Below the pieces are notes generated by a model. It did no database searches and was not told the DNA's origin. It saw only the letters and a program-made list of their open reading frames with translations. A program made the position numbers and the translations under genes. 64,000 nucleotides of DNA, taken from positions 38,823 to 102,822 of the forward strand of contig CAKSAC010000006.1 in assembly GCA_934434925.1 (NCBI GenBank), given 5' to 3'. Shown here in pieces: positions 9,594-18,436 of this stretch (within the stretch, counting starts at the first letter, position 1; each line of letters begins with the position of its first letter). This DNA is from an uncultured Eubacteriales bacterium. GTDB lineage: Bacteria > Bacillota > Clostridia > Oscillospirales > CAG-272.

Positions 9594-10798
9594 TTATCGG
9601 CGAATTCTGCGACGTTTTTCCACCCGAAACAGACGGGGTCGGCATTGTCTGCCGGCATTATACCGAAGGACTCTCTTCCCTCGGGCATGACTGCTTCTAT
9701 ATCGCCCCGGGTTCGTCAAAAAGCCCTGCCGTTTCGTTCCGGACGCTCCTTTTCCGCAGTTTCCGGATTCCCCGGTTGGTCTATCGGTTCGGGCTTCCCT
9801 TTTTTGACCGCGCTTTCATCAAAAAGCTCGACGCCACGCCTTTCGATATCTGTCATGCCCATTCTCCCTTCCTCGCGGGTTTGGCGGCCAGGCGGGCGGC
9901 CAAAATGCGCGGCGTTCCGCTGATTGCCACGTTTCACACAAAATATTACGACGACTTCCGGAAAGAAACGCACAGCCGTCTTTTGGCGAAGATCGGCGTG
10001 CGCTATGTCGTTTCTTTTTTTGAAAAATGCGACGCGGTCTATACCGTCAGCACCCCGGCCGCGCAGACCCTGCGTTCCTATGGCTACCGGGGCGAGATTC
10101 GTGTCCTGCCGAACGGTACGGATGAATGGACCCCTGCCGGAACGGCCGACGAATATCTCTCTTCTCTGATCGGCCCCGCCTACCGGGAAGAGCCTCTCTT
10201 TCTCTTTGTCGGCCAGCAGAACTGGAAGAAAAACATCCGCCTGATCCTCCATGCCTTTGCCCTCTACCGGCAAAAGTACGGGAAAGGACACCTTCTGCTG
10301 GTCGGGCAAGGCCCCGATCTGCATGCCATCCGTTCCTACGCAAAAAAAATCGGGATCGCCAAGGAGACTTTTTTCGGCGGACAGGTGTCCGACCGGGAAC
10401 ATCTGATGCAGATTTACGCCGCCGCCGACCTCTTCCTTTTCCCTTCGACCTACGACACCTTCTCTCTTGTGGTGCGTGAAGCCGCCATGGCCGGAACCCC
10501 CTCGGTCGTGGCCGAAGGTTCCTGCGCCGCCGAAGACATCCGGGACGGGCAGAACGGTTTTCTCTGCCGGCTTGAACCCGAGAGCCTGCTGGCCGCCATG
10601 GAGCGCGCCCTCCCCCTCTCCGAAGAAGTCGGAAAGGCCGCCCGTCAGACCCTGCCGCATCCCTGGCCCGATATTCTTGCCGCGGCGGAAGCCGATTATG
10701 CCGCCCTGGCCGAAAAAAAGAAAGCCGACATGCTTTCCGAAAAACCCGGACAGAAAAAAAGACCGAAAAAACCAGAAAAAGGAGACCCCTCTTCATGA
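9590..10798 (+). CDS. Glycosyltransferase family 4
   Basis: 402 residues, GT-B fold. The N-terminal half has the GT4 pattern DGVGIVCRHYTEGLSSLGHD, HAHSPF and TFHTKYYDDF. The C-terminal half has LPNGTDEW, LLVGQGP and the acidic EX7E-type nucleotide-sugar segment (REAAMAGTPSVVAE). The overall pattern resembles monoglucosyl-diacylglycerol and PimA-type transferases, so a glycolipid acceptor is possible but not shown. The last 30 residues are a charged Lys/Pro-rich tail. It overlaps both neighbours by 4 bases (parvulin upstream, GH36-like downstream). Confidence 0.88.
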   Translation: MIIGEFCDVFPPETDGVGIVCRHYTEGLSSLGHDCFYIAPGSSKSPAVSFRTLLFRSFRIPRLVYRFGLPFFDRAFIKKLDATPFDICHAHSPFLAGLAARRAAKMRGVPLIATFHTKYYDDFRKETHSRLLAKIGVRYVVSFFEKCDAVYTVSTPAAQTLRSYGYRGEIRVLPNGTDEWTPAGTADEYLSSLIGPAYREEPLFLFVGQQNWKKNIRLILHAFALYRQKYGKGHLLLVGQGPDLHAIRSYAKKIGIAKETFFGGQVSDREHLMQIYAAADLFLFPSTYDTFSLVVREAAMAGTPSVVAEGSCAAEDIRDGQNGFLCRLEPESLLAAMERALPLSEEVGKAARQTLPHPWPDILAAAEADYAALAEKKKADMLSEKPGQKKRPKKPEKGDPSS

Positions 10799-12396
10799 AA
10801 CACTCTTTTATCGATCTCTGCCGCCAACCCGACAGCATTCTCTTTCAGTATGAAGACAGCGGTGTGCGTTTTGAGGAGCCGGACAGTCGTGAAGAGCAGT
10901 CCTCCCGCCTTGACTATCAGGTGGAAAACGGAGTCGGCACAATCATCCTTTATCCTTCCGACCGCCCCTTCAAGCGTGTGAAGCTCCGTTTTCGGGGCGA
11001 CCTTTCCGATTCGCTCATGATGATGGGAGACGCTTATGAACGCACCACCGGCGAAACGGCCTGGAGCGGTATCACCCCGCACCTCGTCATGCCTTGGTAT
11101 TTTTATCTGTATGACGGCGAGGCTCTGCACGGATTCGGTGTGCGGACGGGCGCATCCTGCGTTGCGTCCTTTACCTGCGATCCTTACGGCATCACGCTCT
11201 GGCTGGATGTGCGGAACGGCGGCGGCGGGGTCGCGCTCCGTGAACCGCTCCGGGCGGCCGAAGTCGTCTGCCGGCGGGGAACGCCCGGGGAGATCCCTTT
11301 TTTTGCCGCGCGCGAATTCTGCCGGATGATGTGTCCGCACCCCAACCTGCCGAAAGAACCCGTCTTCGGTGTCAACAACTGGTACTGGGCGTACGGAAAT
11401 ATTACGCACGCGTCGGTCATGGAAGAAACCGATTATCTTATGGAAATGACCGCCGGCTCCGCCTGCCGCCCCTATATGACGATCGACGACGGCTGGCAAC
11501 GTCACCGCTATACCTCCCGCACCGGGGTTTATAACGGCGGTCCCTGGGATGCTGTCAACGAGGGGTTTTCCTCGATGCAGGAAACCGCCGAAGCCATTCA
11601 CGAAAAAGGGGCCAAGGCCGGCATCTGGTTCCGTCCGCTCGAGACCTGTGTGCGCGTTCCGGCGGAAGCCGAAGGGCCGAAACCCTGTCGCGGAGACGGA
11701 TTCTATCTCGACCCCTCACACCCCTTTACCAAGGAACTCGTCCGCCGCGATACCGCCATGATCCGTTCCTGGGGCTATGATCTTATCAAGCACGATTTCT
11801 CTACCTACGACACCACCGACGCCTATCCGTATGCCGACGGCAACTGGCATTTTTACGACAGGACCCGGACCAATGCCGAGATTCTCCGCGATTTCTACCG
11901 CACGGTGGAAGACGCAGCAGGCGGCGCTGTCGTTATCGGCTGTAATACCGTCAATCATCTGGTAGCCGGCATTCATGCGGTACAGCGCTCGGGCGGCGAT
12001 ACCTCCGGCCGGAATTTTGAAATCACGCGCCGGGACGGCGGAGCCTCGCTGATGCGCCTGCCGCAAAACGGAACCTTCTTCGCCGCCGACCCCGACTGCG
12101 CCGCCTTCACTCCGATGGTGGACCACGGAATAAACCTTGATTTTCTGGAAGCCTGCGCCATCAGCGGTGCGGTTACGCTGGCCTCGGTCACGCCGCATAC
12201 CCTGACCTCGTCCGAAATGTCGCGCATACAAAAGATTTTCGGAATCGCCTCGCGCGGGGGAGCAGGCGCTTACCCGACCGACTGGCTGGGCCACAATATT
12301 CCCTCCCGCTTTGAAACGCCGGACGGCCGCCGCTTTGACTTTGACTGGTACCGCGTCTATGACGGCGTGCGCACCTTCTATACCTGGGGCAACTGA
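10795..12396 (+). CDS. Alpha-galactosidase-like glycoside hydrolase (GH36/clan GH-D)
   Basis: 533 residues. Clan-D features are TIDDGW (229-234), the strand KAGIWFRP (274-281), the likely nucleophile Asp334 in IKHDFS and the likely acid/base Asp402 in GGDTSG. A beta-rich N-terminal domain fills about 170 residues. It is shorter than classical GH36 enzymes (about 700), so the exact subfamily and sugar are uncertain. There is no signal peptide, so it would hydrolyse imported oligosaccharides. It is the last gene of the overlapping parvulin-GT4-GH36 operon; the next bases hold a 13-bp tandem repeat rather than a hairpin terminator. Confidence 0.85.
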   Translation: MKHSFIDLCRQPDSILFQYEDSGVRFEEPDSREEQSSRLDYQVENGVGTIILYPSDRPFKRVKLRFRGDLSDSLMMMGDAYERTTGETAWSGITPHLVMPWYFYLYDGEALHGFGVRTGASCVASFTCDPYGITLWLDVRNGGGGVALREPLRAAEVVCRRGTPGEIPFFAAREFCRMMCPHPNLPKEPVFGVNNWYWAYGNITHASVMEETDYLMEMTAGSACRPYMTIDDGWQRHRYTSRTGVYNGGPWDAVNEGFSSMQETAEAIHEKGAKAGIWFRPLETCVRVPAEAEGPKPCRGDGFYLDPSHPFTKELVRRDTAMIRSWGYDLIKHDFSTYDTTDAYPYADGNWHFYDRTRTNAEILRDFYRTVEDAAGGAVVIGCNTVNHLVAGIHAVQRSGGDTSGRNFEITRRDGGASLMRLPQNGTFFAADPDCAAFTPMVDHGINLDFLEACAISGAVTLASVTPHTLTSSEMSRIQKIFGIASRGGAGAYPTDWLGHNIPSRFETPDGRRFDFDWYRVYDGVRTFYTWGN

Positions 12397-12405
12397 CCCC
12401 CGCGC

Positions 12406-12457
12406 CCCGCGTATTATACCCGCGTATGATACCCGCGTATTATACCCGCGTATTATA
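12406..12457 (+). repeat. Four 13-bp tandem repeats (cccgcgtattata)
   Basis: Units start at 12406, 12419, 12432 and 12445, with one base change in unit 2. Read on the minus strand, units 1, 3 and 4 contain a perfect TATAAT box. The array begins 9 bases after the GH36 stop. The 380-base gap 12397-12776 otherwise holds only pyrimidine-rich sequence. Confidence 0.9.
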
Positions 12458-12530
12458 AATAGGGGAAATATGGGCGCTTCCTCTCCCCGGCATGGGCCTT
12501 CCCTTCTCTTTTTGTTTTTCTTCTGCGTTT

Positions 12531-12685
12531 TTGCCGCGCTTTCCCCTTTCCTTGCTTGCTCCCCCGCGCGGCCGAACCGCCCTTTTGCCTCTCCTTTTCC
12601 TTTTGTCTTTTCTCTCTTTACCCCCGCGCGGCCGAGCCGCCTTTTTTCCGCGCTTCCCCCCGCCCGCGCCAAAAAACCGCAAAAC
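12531..12685 (+). repeat. Dispersed pyrimidine-rich repeat, copy A
   Basis: This stretch matches 14911-15114 almost base for base from a shared 'ctgcgtttttgccgcgct' to a shared 'aaaaaaccgcaaaac'. It contains two modules of the form cccccgcgcggccga(a/g)ccgcc. It is strongly C/T-rich on the plus strand and has no convincing gene. Confidence 0.8.
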
Positions 12686-12776
12686 CGCTTTTTGCCTTCT
12701 CTCTTCCCGCTTTCCCGCGCGGCCCGGTACCATAAATTCGCGCCGCCGGGGCCATTTTATTCCGAAGGAGACTGTC

Positions 12777-14009
12777 ATGACCGTCAAAGAACGCTTCCTT
12801 TCTTATATATGTTACCCGTCCGGTTCCTCGGAGGAGAGCGGGAGCGTTCCGTCTACCCCGGGGCAACGGCTCTTCGCCGACGCTTTGGTGCGGGAATTAC
12901 AGGCGCTCGGGCTTTCCGATGCCGTACAGGATGAAAACGGCGTGGTTTACGCCCATCTTCCGCCTTCTTGCGGCTGTGAAACCGCCCCCTGCCTCGGGTT
13001 TCTCGCCCATATGGATACTTCTCCGGAATTTTCCGGAGAGGGTGTGCGCGCCCGGGAAATCCCCGACTATGACGGAGGAAAGGTCGCGCTGGCCGGCGGG
13101 CGTGTGCTTGACCCGGCCGATTATCCGCACCTGTCCGACCTGCGGGGCAAGACCCTGCTTTGCCCGGCCGGGGAAACCCTGCTCGGCGCAGATGACAAAG
13201 CCGGTATCGCCGAGATACTGACTGCGCTGGAGGAGATTCTCGCCACGGGTCTGCCGCACGGTGCCATAGCCGTGGCTTTTACCCCCGATGAAGAGATCGG
13301 GCGCGGGGTAGATCATTTCGATCTTGCCCGTTTCGGAGCGGATTTTGCCTTTACCGTGGACGGCGGGGCGGCCGGGGAAATCGAAAGCGAAAATTTCAAC
13401 GCCGCCACGGCGCGGCTTTCCTTCCGCGGCGTATCGGTCCATCCGGGGTCTGCCTGCGGTCGGATGGTGAACGCCATCCGCATGGCGATGGAATTCGCCT
13501 CTCTTCTGCCGGACGAACGCCCGGAAAACACCAGCGGCCGCCAGGGTTTTTATCACATCACCGACATGAACGGCGGGGTCGGGGAAGCCTCTGTCCATTG
13601 CATTCTCCGCGATTTTACCGAGGAAGGACTGGAAAAAAGAAAAAACGCCGTCACAGAAGCCGCCCGCCTTCTCTCGGCGCGCTATCCGGCCGGGTCTGTC
13701 TCGCTCTCGATCCGGGATTCTTACCGGAACATGAAACCCGCGCTGGCCGGGCATCGCCATCTGCTCGACAAGGCGGAAAAAGCCACCCGCGCGGCGGGCC
13801 TTACCCCGGCAACCCCTCCGATCCGCGGCGGAACCGACGGGGCGCTTCTTTCCCTGCGCGGCTTGCCATGCCCGAATCTCGGCACCGGCGGTTATGCCTT
13901 CCACGGACCCTACGAGCATATTGCCGTAGAAGATATGGAGGCCGTTACCCGTGTTTTAACTGCACTTGTTTCCCTGTATGCCTCTGCTTGTAAAGAAAAC
14001 TTAACATAA
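12777..14009 (+). CDS. pepT: Peptidase T (tripeptide aminopeptidase, M20B)
   Basis: 410 residues, the usual PepT length. It is a cytoplasmic dizinc enzyme that removes N-terminal residues from tripeptides. The metal and catalytic segments are visible: LAHMDTSPEF (His78, Asp80), LGADDKAGIAE, the glutamate pair in FTPDEEIGRG, and GGTDGA near the C-terminus. The ATG at 12777 follows GGAG; an upstream open frame runs through the dispersed repeat and encodes low-complexity residues, so I rejected it. mscL follows after 10 bases in the same direction. The last codons overlap a GTAAAG-AAAA-CTTAAC element. Confidence 0.95.
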   Translation: MTVKERFLSYICYPSGSSEESGSVPSTPGQRLFADALVRELQALGLSDAVQDENGVVYAHLPPSCGCETAPCLGFLAHMDTSPEFSGEGVRAREIPDYDGGKVALAGGRVLDPADYPHLSDLRGKTLLCPAGETLLGADDKAGIAEILTALEEILATGLPHGAIAVAFTPDEEIGRGVDHFDLARFGADFAFTVDGGAAGEIESENFNAATARLSFRGVSVHPGSACGRMVNAIRMAMEFASLLPDERPENTSGRQGFYHITDMNGGVGEASVHCILRDFTEEGLEKRKNAVTEAARLLSARYPAGSVSLSIRDSYRNMKPALAGHRHLLDKAEKATRAAGLTPATPPIRGGTDGALLSLRGLPCPNLGTGGYAFHGPYEHIAVEDMEAVTRVLTALVSLYASACKENLT

Positions 14010-14019
14010 GGAGAAGAAA

Positions 14020-14619
14020 ATGTTCAGAAAAAACAAGTTGTTCAAAGAAGCCGAAAAGGCCGGGAAGAGTTTCTTCTCGGATTTCAAATCCTTCATCTCG
14101 CGCGGAAACGTGCTGGACCTTGCCGTGGCGGTCGTTATCAGTACCGCATTCGGGCAGATTACCACGGCGCTCGTTAATCACATCATTATGCCGCTTGTCA
14201 GCCTTTTGACCGGCGGAGTAGATGTCAGCGACTGGAAGTGGGTCATTACCCCGGCCAAGGAAGCACTCGTCGGAGCGGACGGCACCATTCTTTCCCCCGC
14301 AACGGCGGAAACTGCCGTCAGTTACGGCCTTTTCCTTCAGGCGATCATCAATTTCCTGCTGATTGCTTTCTCCATCTTCGTCTTTTTGCGGATTCTGCGC
14401 CATGCGGAAGCCCGTCTCCGTGCGAAAGAGACCGCGCTGGCCGAGGCAAAAGCCGCAGAAGAAAAAGCCAAAGCCGATGAAGAAGCGGAAAAAGCAAAAG
14501 CCGCCGCAGAAGCAGAAGCCCGTCGCGCAAGCGAGCTGGCCGCGCTGGATGAAGCCTACAAACGCGCAATCCTTCGCCTTTGCGACAACATAGATAAAAC
14601 CGGCCACGCCGAAGGGTAA
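14020..14619 (+). CDS. mscL: Large-conductance mechanosensitive channel with long C-terminal tail
   Basis: 199 residues. The first 125 match MscL: SRGNVLDLAVAVVISTAFG in TM1, NHIIMPLVS after it, a periplasmic loop, and TM2 around INFLLIAFSIFVFL. The channel opens on membrane stretch to release solutes during osmotic downshock. The family normally ends near 130-150 residues; here a 70-residue Ala/Glu/Lys-rich predicted helix follows. The last 21 residues are encoded by the first unit of a 64-bp tandem repeat that carries on after the stop. The AAGGAG ribosome site is good. It is probably co-transcribed with pepT. Confidence 0.95.
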   Translation: MFRKNKLFKEAEKAGKSFFSDFKSFISRGNVLDLAVAVVISTAFGQITTALVNHIIMPLVSLLTGGVDVSDWKWVITPAKEALVGADGTILSPATAETAVSYGLFLQAIINFLLIAFSIFVFLRILRHAEARLRAKETALAEAKAAEEKAKADEEAEKAKAAAEAEARRASELAALDEAYKRAILRLCDNIDKTGHAEG

Positions 14620-14870
14620 TTACAAACGCGCAATCCTTCGCCTTTGCGACAATATGAATAAAACCGGCCACGCCGAAGGGTAACTGCAAACGCGCAATCC
14701 TTCGCCTTTGCGACAATATGAATAAAACCGGCAACGCCGAAGGGTAACTACAAACGTGCAATCCTTCGCCTTTGCGGCAATATGAATAAAACCGGCAACG
14801 CCGAAGGGTAACTACAAACGCGCAATCCTTCGCCTTTGCGACAATATGAATAAAACCGGCAACGCCGAAG
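14557..14870 (+). repeat. 64-bp tandem repeat, five units, overlapping the mscL 3' end
   Basis: Units start at 14557, 14621, 14685, 14749 and 14813 (the last is 58 bases). Unit 1 encodes the mscL C-terminus and stop. Units 2-4 each hold a nine-codon frame from ATG to TAA whose product (MNKTGHAEG or MNKTGNAEG) echoes the MscL end; unit 5 breaks before the stop. Each unit has CCTTCG near its start and CGAAGG near its end. The 637-base gap 14620-15256 is filled by this array, dispersed repeat copy B and a 20-bp array. Confidence 0.95.
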
Positions 14871-14910
14871 TCTGATCCCGGCGCGGGCTTTCTCTCCCCT
14901 TTTTGCTTTT

Positions 14911-15114
14911 TTCTGCGTTTTTGCCGCGCTTTTCCCTTCCCTTGCTTGCCCCCCCGCGCGGCCGAACCGCCCTTTTTTCGCACTTTCCCCCCGCGCGACC
15001 AAACTGCCCTTTTTCCTCTCCTTTTCCTTTTGCTTTTTCTCTCTTTCCCCCCGCGCGGCCGAACCGCCTTTTTTCCGCACTTTCTCCCCCGCCCGCGCCA
15101 AAAAACCGCAAAAC
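14911..15114 (+). repeat. Dispersed pyrimidine-rich repeat, copy B
   Basis: It matches 12531-12685 with one extra internal module, so it carries three ccccgcgcg(g/a)cc modules instead of two. It is C/T-rich on the plus strand with no gene. Confidence 0.8.
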
Positions 15115-15120
15115 TGCGCA

Positions 15121-15180
15121 AAAAAACCACAAAACCACGCAAAAAACCACAAAACCACGCAAAAAACCACAAAACCACGC
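15121..15180 (+). repeat. Three perfect 20-bp tandem repeats
   Basis: Units at 15121, 15141 and 15161 are identical, each made of two A6-CCAC-like and A4-CCACGC parts. A degenerate unit precedes at 15100-15120. The array ends 76 bases before the cation-exporter start. Confidence 0.95.
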
Positions 15181-15256
15181 CGCCGGGAAACGCCATTCCG
15201 CGCTATCGCCCGTTTGTGCGCGATATGTGTCCTTGCCTGTTGCCTTGGAGGTCTCT

Positions 15257-16444
15257 ATGTTTCGTTCTCTCATCCGGCGTTTTATCCCGAACGCCGAAGA
15301 TACCGCATCCCCGGCTGTCCGGACAGCTTACGGACAGTTTTGCGGCATTGTCGGTATTCTGCTCAACTGTCTTCTTTCGGCCGCCAAAATCTCAATCGGC
15401 CTGCTTACCGGCGCGATTTCCATCCTTTCGGACGGCGTGAATAACCTCTCGGACGCGGCGTCTTCTCTGATTACCCTGCTCGGCTTCCGCCTGGCAGGCA
15501 AGCGCCCCGACCGGGAGCATCCTTACGGCCACGGACGTATGGAATATTTCGCCGGGATGGGGGTCTGCTGTGTGATCCTCGTGGTTGCCCTGCGGCTTTT
15601 CCGTGAATCGCTGGATAAGATTCTGTCCGGCACCGCCTCTTCCCCGGGAACGGGAACTTTGGCCTGGCTGACCTTCGGAATTCTGCTCTTTTCGATTTTT
15701 GTCAAACTGTGGATGGCTCTTTTCTGTCGATACGCCGGCAAAAAAATAGCTTCTTCCGCGCTGTCGGCCACATCCAAGGATTCGCTTTTTGACTGCGTTT
15801 CCACCGCCGTAGTCCTTCTCTCCGCGGCCCTCTCCTTCGCAATTCCGGATTTCCCGATAGACGGTTGCGCGGGAATCATCGTCTCGCTTTTTATCGCTTA
15901 TACCGGTATCAGTTCGCTGAAAGAGATTGCCGGCCCCCTGCTCGGAACCGCACCCGACCCGGAGCTTGTGCGCCGCGTTTCGGCATATGTGCTGGGATTC
16001 GACCCGCGCGTTTGCGGGGTGCATGACCTCGCCTTTCACGATTACGGACCGGGGCGTAAAATTCTCGTTCTTCATGTGGAAGTTCCGGCCACGGGGAACA
16101 TCATGGAACTGCATGACATGATCGATAATATCGAACACGGGCTGGCGCGGAATTTCTCCTGCACTGCCACAATCCACATGGACCCCGTCATTACCGAAAG
16201 CCCGCGCCTCACCGAATTGCGCGACAAGTGCCGCCAAATCGTGAAGGAGATTGATCCGGCGTTCGATTTGCATGATTTCCGCATGAACGAAGGTCCGACT
16301 CACGCCAATCTGATTTTTGACGTGATGGTTCCGCGCGAATGCAAACGGAGTCTTGCCGATGTATCCGCCGCGGTGGCCGAGAGAATTCACGCCGCCGACC
16401 CGCACCTTTCCGCCGCTGTCACGGCCGAGTATTCTCTTGTCTGA
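15257..16444 (+). CDS. Cation diffusion facilitator family transporter
   Basis: 395 residues. CDF exporters use the proton gradient to export divalent metals (Zn, Fe, Mn, Co, Cd). The first metal site SDGVNNLSD and the HPYGHGRMEY loop are clear, followed by six predicted transmembrane segments and a two-part cytoplasmic C-terminal domain. Length is typical, with the C-terminal domain somewhat extended. GGAGG lies 5 bases before the ATG at 15257; an open frame further upstream only translates repeat sequence. The metal cannot be deduced from sequence here. Confidence 0.93.
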   Translation: MFRSLIRRFIPNAEDTASPAVRTAYGQFCGIVGILLNCLLSAAKISIGLLTGAISILSDGVNNLSDAASSLITLLGFRLAGKRPDREHPYGHGRMEYFAGMGVCCVILVVALRLFRESLDKILSGTASSPGTGTLAWLTFGILLFSIFVKLWMALFCRYAGKKIASSALSATSKDSLFDCVSTAVVLLSAALSFAIPDFPIDGCAGIIVSLFIAYTGISSLKEIAGPLLGTAPDPELVRRVSAYVLGFDPRVCGVHDLAFHDYGPGRKILVLHVEVPATGNIMELHDMIDNIEHGLARNFSCTATIHMDPVITESPRLTELRDKCRQIVKEIDPAFDLHDFRMNEGPTHANLIFDVMVPRECKRSLADVSAAVAERIHAADPHLSAAVTAEYSLV

Positions 16445-16752
16445 TTGCTTCTCCCGCGCTTTCCCCCGCTTTCTTTGCCCCGCGCCCCCATTTTTCGCTT
16501 TACTTTTTTCCGCGCTGGCTTTCCCCTTTTCGTTTTGCTTTTTTCCCCGCGCCCGAACGCCGAAAAATGCACCCGAACACCGAAAACCGCGCCATGGGGA
16601 GGTCCTTTGCCCGAAATTCTTCGCTTTTTACAATCTATGCGGGATTATGCCCGCAAAACACCGGCCAGAACGGCCAAAACCCCGAAAATGCGCGGAAGGC
16701 CCGCCCGCATACTGCCCGCCAAAATTCTTCATTTTATAAAGGAGTCTCTGCT
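16445..16752 (+). other. Gene-free gap, pyrimidine-rich at its left end
   Basis: Bases 16445-16560 are C/T-rich on the plus strand, like several other gaps in the window. The remainder has no hairpin terminator or convincing promoter. The ribosome site of the next gene (AAAGGAG) is at its right end. Confidence 0.6.
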
Positions 16753-18054
16753 ATGCGAAAAATCAAAGTTATCCTGATCGGTGCCGGGGATCGCGGAACC
16801 GGCTACACCCGCCAGGCTCTTCTCATGCCGGAAAACTATGAGATCGTCGCCGTTGCAGAACCGATCAAGGCCCGCCGCGACCTGATTGCCTCTCTTGCCG
16901 GTCTGCCGGCGGATTGTTGTTTTGAAAGTTGGGAACCTCTCCTGACGCGCGAAAAATTTGCCGATGCCTGCCTGATCTGTACGATGGACCGCGAACATTT
17001 TGCGCCGACCATGGCGGCCATCGGGCGCGGCTATGATATTATGCTGGAAAAGCCGATCGCCCCGACCCCCGAAGAATGCGTCGCCATCACCCGGGCCGCA
17101 GAAGAAAAGGGCGTGCAGGTGCTGATCTGCCATGTCCTGCGTTTCACGCCTTTTTACGGCCGCCTCAAACAACTGATTCTGTCCGGGGTCCTCGGAGATG
17201 TGCAGGCCATCACCCAACGGGAAAACGTCGGTCTTATTCACCAGTCTCACAGTTTTGTGCGCGGAAACTGGGGGAACGAAAGCCGCTCTTCCCCTATGTT
17301 GCTGCAAAAATCCTGCCATGATATTGATATTATCCAATGGCTGATGGACAAGAAGATCAAAGCGGTGCAGTCCTTCGGCTCCCTGGAATACTTCACAGCG
17401 GCCCACGCTCCTGCCGGCGCGCCCGAGCGTTGTCTTTCCGGTTGCCCCGTGGCCGACAGCTGTCCCTTCAACGCAAAAACCCTCTATTTTGACCACAAAA
17501 ACGACCTTTGGTTCCGCCGTGCCTGCACCAAGGGAATTGCGCACAACGCGGAGAATCCGAGCGACGAAGACGTGTTGCAGGCTCTTCAGACGACCAACTA
17601 CGGCCGTTGCGTCTTCCGTTGTGATAATGATGTGGTGGATCGCCAGGTGGTGAATCTGGAATTTGATGACAACGCCGTCTGTTCCTTCACCATGACCGCC
17701 TTTACCGGCGGCCGCGGCGGCCGTGAAATCCGCATCCACGGCACCAAGGGCTCGCTGAGCGCTTCGATGTCCGATACCGAAATCGCTTTCACCGATTTTG
17801 CCACCGATGAAACGACCATGATTCCCGTCAGCGGCGGCACCGGTGACAACACCATCGTCGGCGGTCACGGCGGCGGAGATCAGGGGATTATGCATACCTT
17901 CTGCCGTCTCGTGGACCGAACCTGCAACGATGTCAGCGTCGCGCCGATCCGCGTATCCTGTGAAAACCACATGGCGGTCTTTGCCGCCGAGGAATCCCGC
18001 AAGACCAACCGCGTGGTCGATGTCCGCGAATACGCCGCCCGCTACGGGCTGTGA
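16753..18054 (+). CDS. Gfo/Idh/MocA family oxidoreductase
   Basis: 433 residues. An N-terminal Rossmann fold has the dinucleotide motif GAGDRG at about residue 10 and the family signature LEKPIAPTPEE around residue 100; the C-terminal alpha/beta domain binds substrate. A cysteine-containing segment (CLSGCPVADSCPF) is a conserved feature of one subfamily. Family members oxidise or reduce cyclitols, sugars or glycosides with NAD(P). Its substrate is unknown. The ATG at 16753 has GGAG 8 bases upstream. No partner isomerase lies beside it, unlike the other two family members in this window. Confidence 0.9.
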   Translation: MRKIKVILIGAGDRGTGYTRQALLMPENYEIVAVAEPIKARRDLIASLAGLPADCCFESWEPLLTREKFADACLICTMDREHFAPTMAAIGRGYDIMLEKPIAPTPEECVAITRAAEEKGVQVLICHVLRFTPFYGRLKQLILSGVLGDVQAITQRENVGLIHQSHSFVRGNWGNESRSSPMLLQKSCHDIDIIQWLMDKKIKAVQSFGSLEYFTAAHAPAGAPERCLSGCPVADSCPFNAKTLYFDHKNDLWFRRACTKGIAHNAENPSDEDVLQALQTTNYGRCVFRCDNDVVDRQVVNLEFDDNAVCSFTMTAFTGGRGGREIRIHGTKGSLSASMSDTEIAFTDFATDETTMIPVSGGTGDNTIVGGHGGGDQGIMHTFCRLVDRTCNDVSVAPIRVSCENHMAVFAAEESRKTNRVVDVREYAARYGL

Positions 18055-18151
18055 ACCCGCTCTTTCGCAGGTTCCGTTCCGGGAAAAATTCCCGCGGCCG
18101 GGGCCGCAGGACGCACCCGCATTTGCGCCCGGCGGACTTTGCCGCAATCAA

Positions 18152-18180
18152 AAAACAGAGGTTTTCCGCGCCTCTGTTTT
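18152..18180 (+). terminator. Intrinsic terminator after the Gfo/Idh gene
   Basis: AAAACAGAGG and CCTCTGTTTT form a 10-bp stem around a 9-base loop, followed by TTTTCTTT. The rest of the 382-base gap 18055-18436 shows nothing further. Confidence 0.8.
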
Positions 18181-18436
18181 CTTTATGCCCTTTTTCTTGA
18201 TAAATCTCTCGGATTTTTGGATAAAACCGCGTCGAAAAACGCGCTGTTTGAAAGCCGCAAAGCCCCGTCTTTCTCATAAAAAGCGCCGGGGGCAAGCCGC
18301 GCCCCAGAAGCAAACCACCCAAAAACAAAGCGAAAAGGGCCGCCCCGGGGGTTGCGATGGGTCGCCGCGCGTCAAAGGGTATCGGCGCGGGTTTTGGTTC
18401 TTTCGTGCGCGGGTTTTATAATAGTCTGCCTGTTCG

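Noticed and set aside
12492..12776. N-terminal extension of PepT through the upstream open frame
   Set aside because: It translates the dispersed repeat into low-complexity sequence; the ATG at 12777 has a GGAG and gives normal PepT length.
14557..15180. CRISPR-like array
   Set aside because: Units are contiguous with no unique spacers, and no cas genes are near.
14903..15256. N-terminal extension of the cation exporter
   Set aside because: Same reason: it encodes repeat sequence, while GGAGG marks the ATG at 15257.
16714..16745. Forespore promoter (GCATAC, CATTTTA) before the Gfo/Idh gene
   Set aside because: The start site would fall within the ribosome site, leaving no leader for translation.
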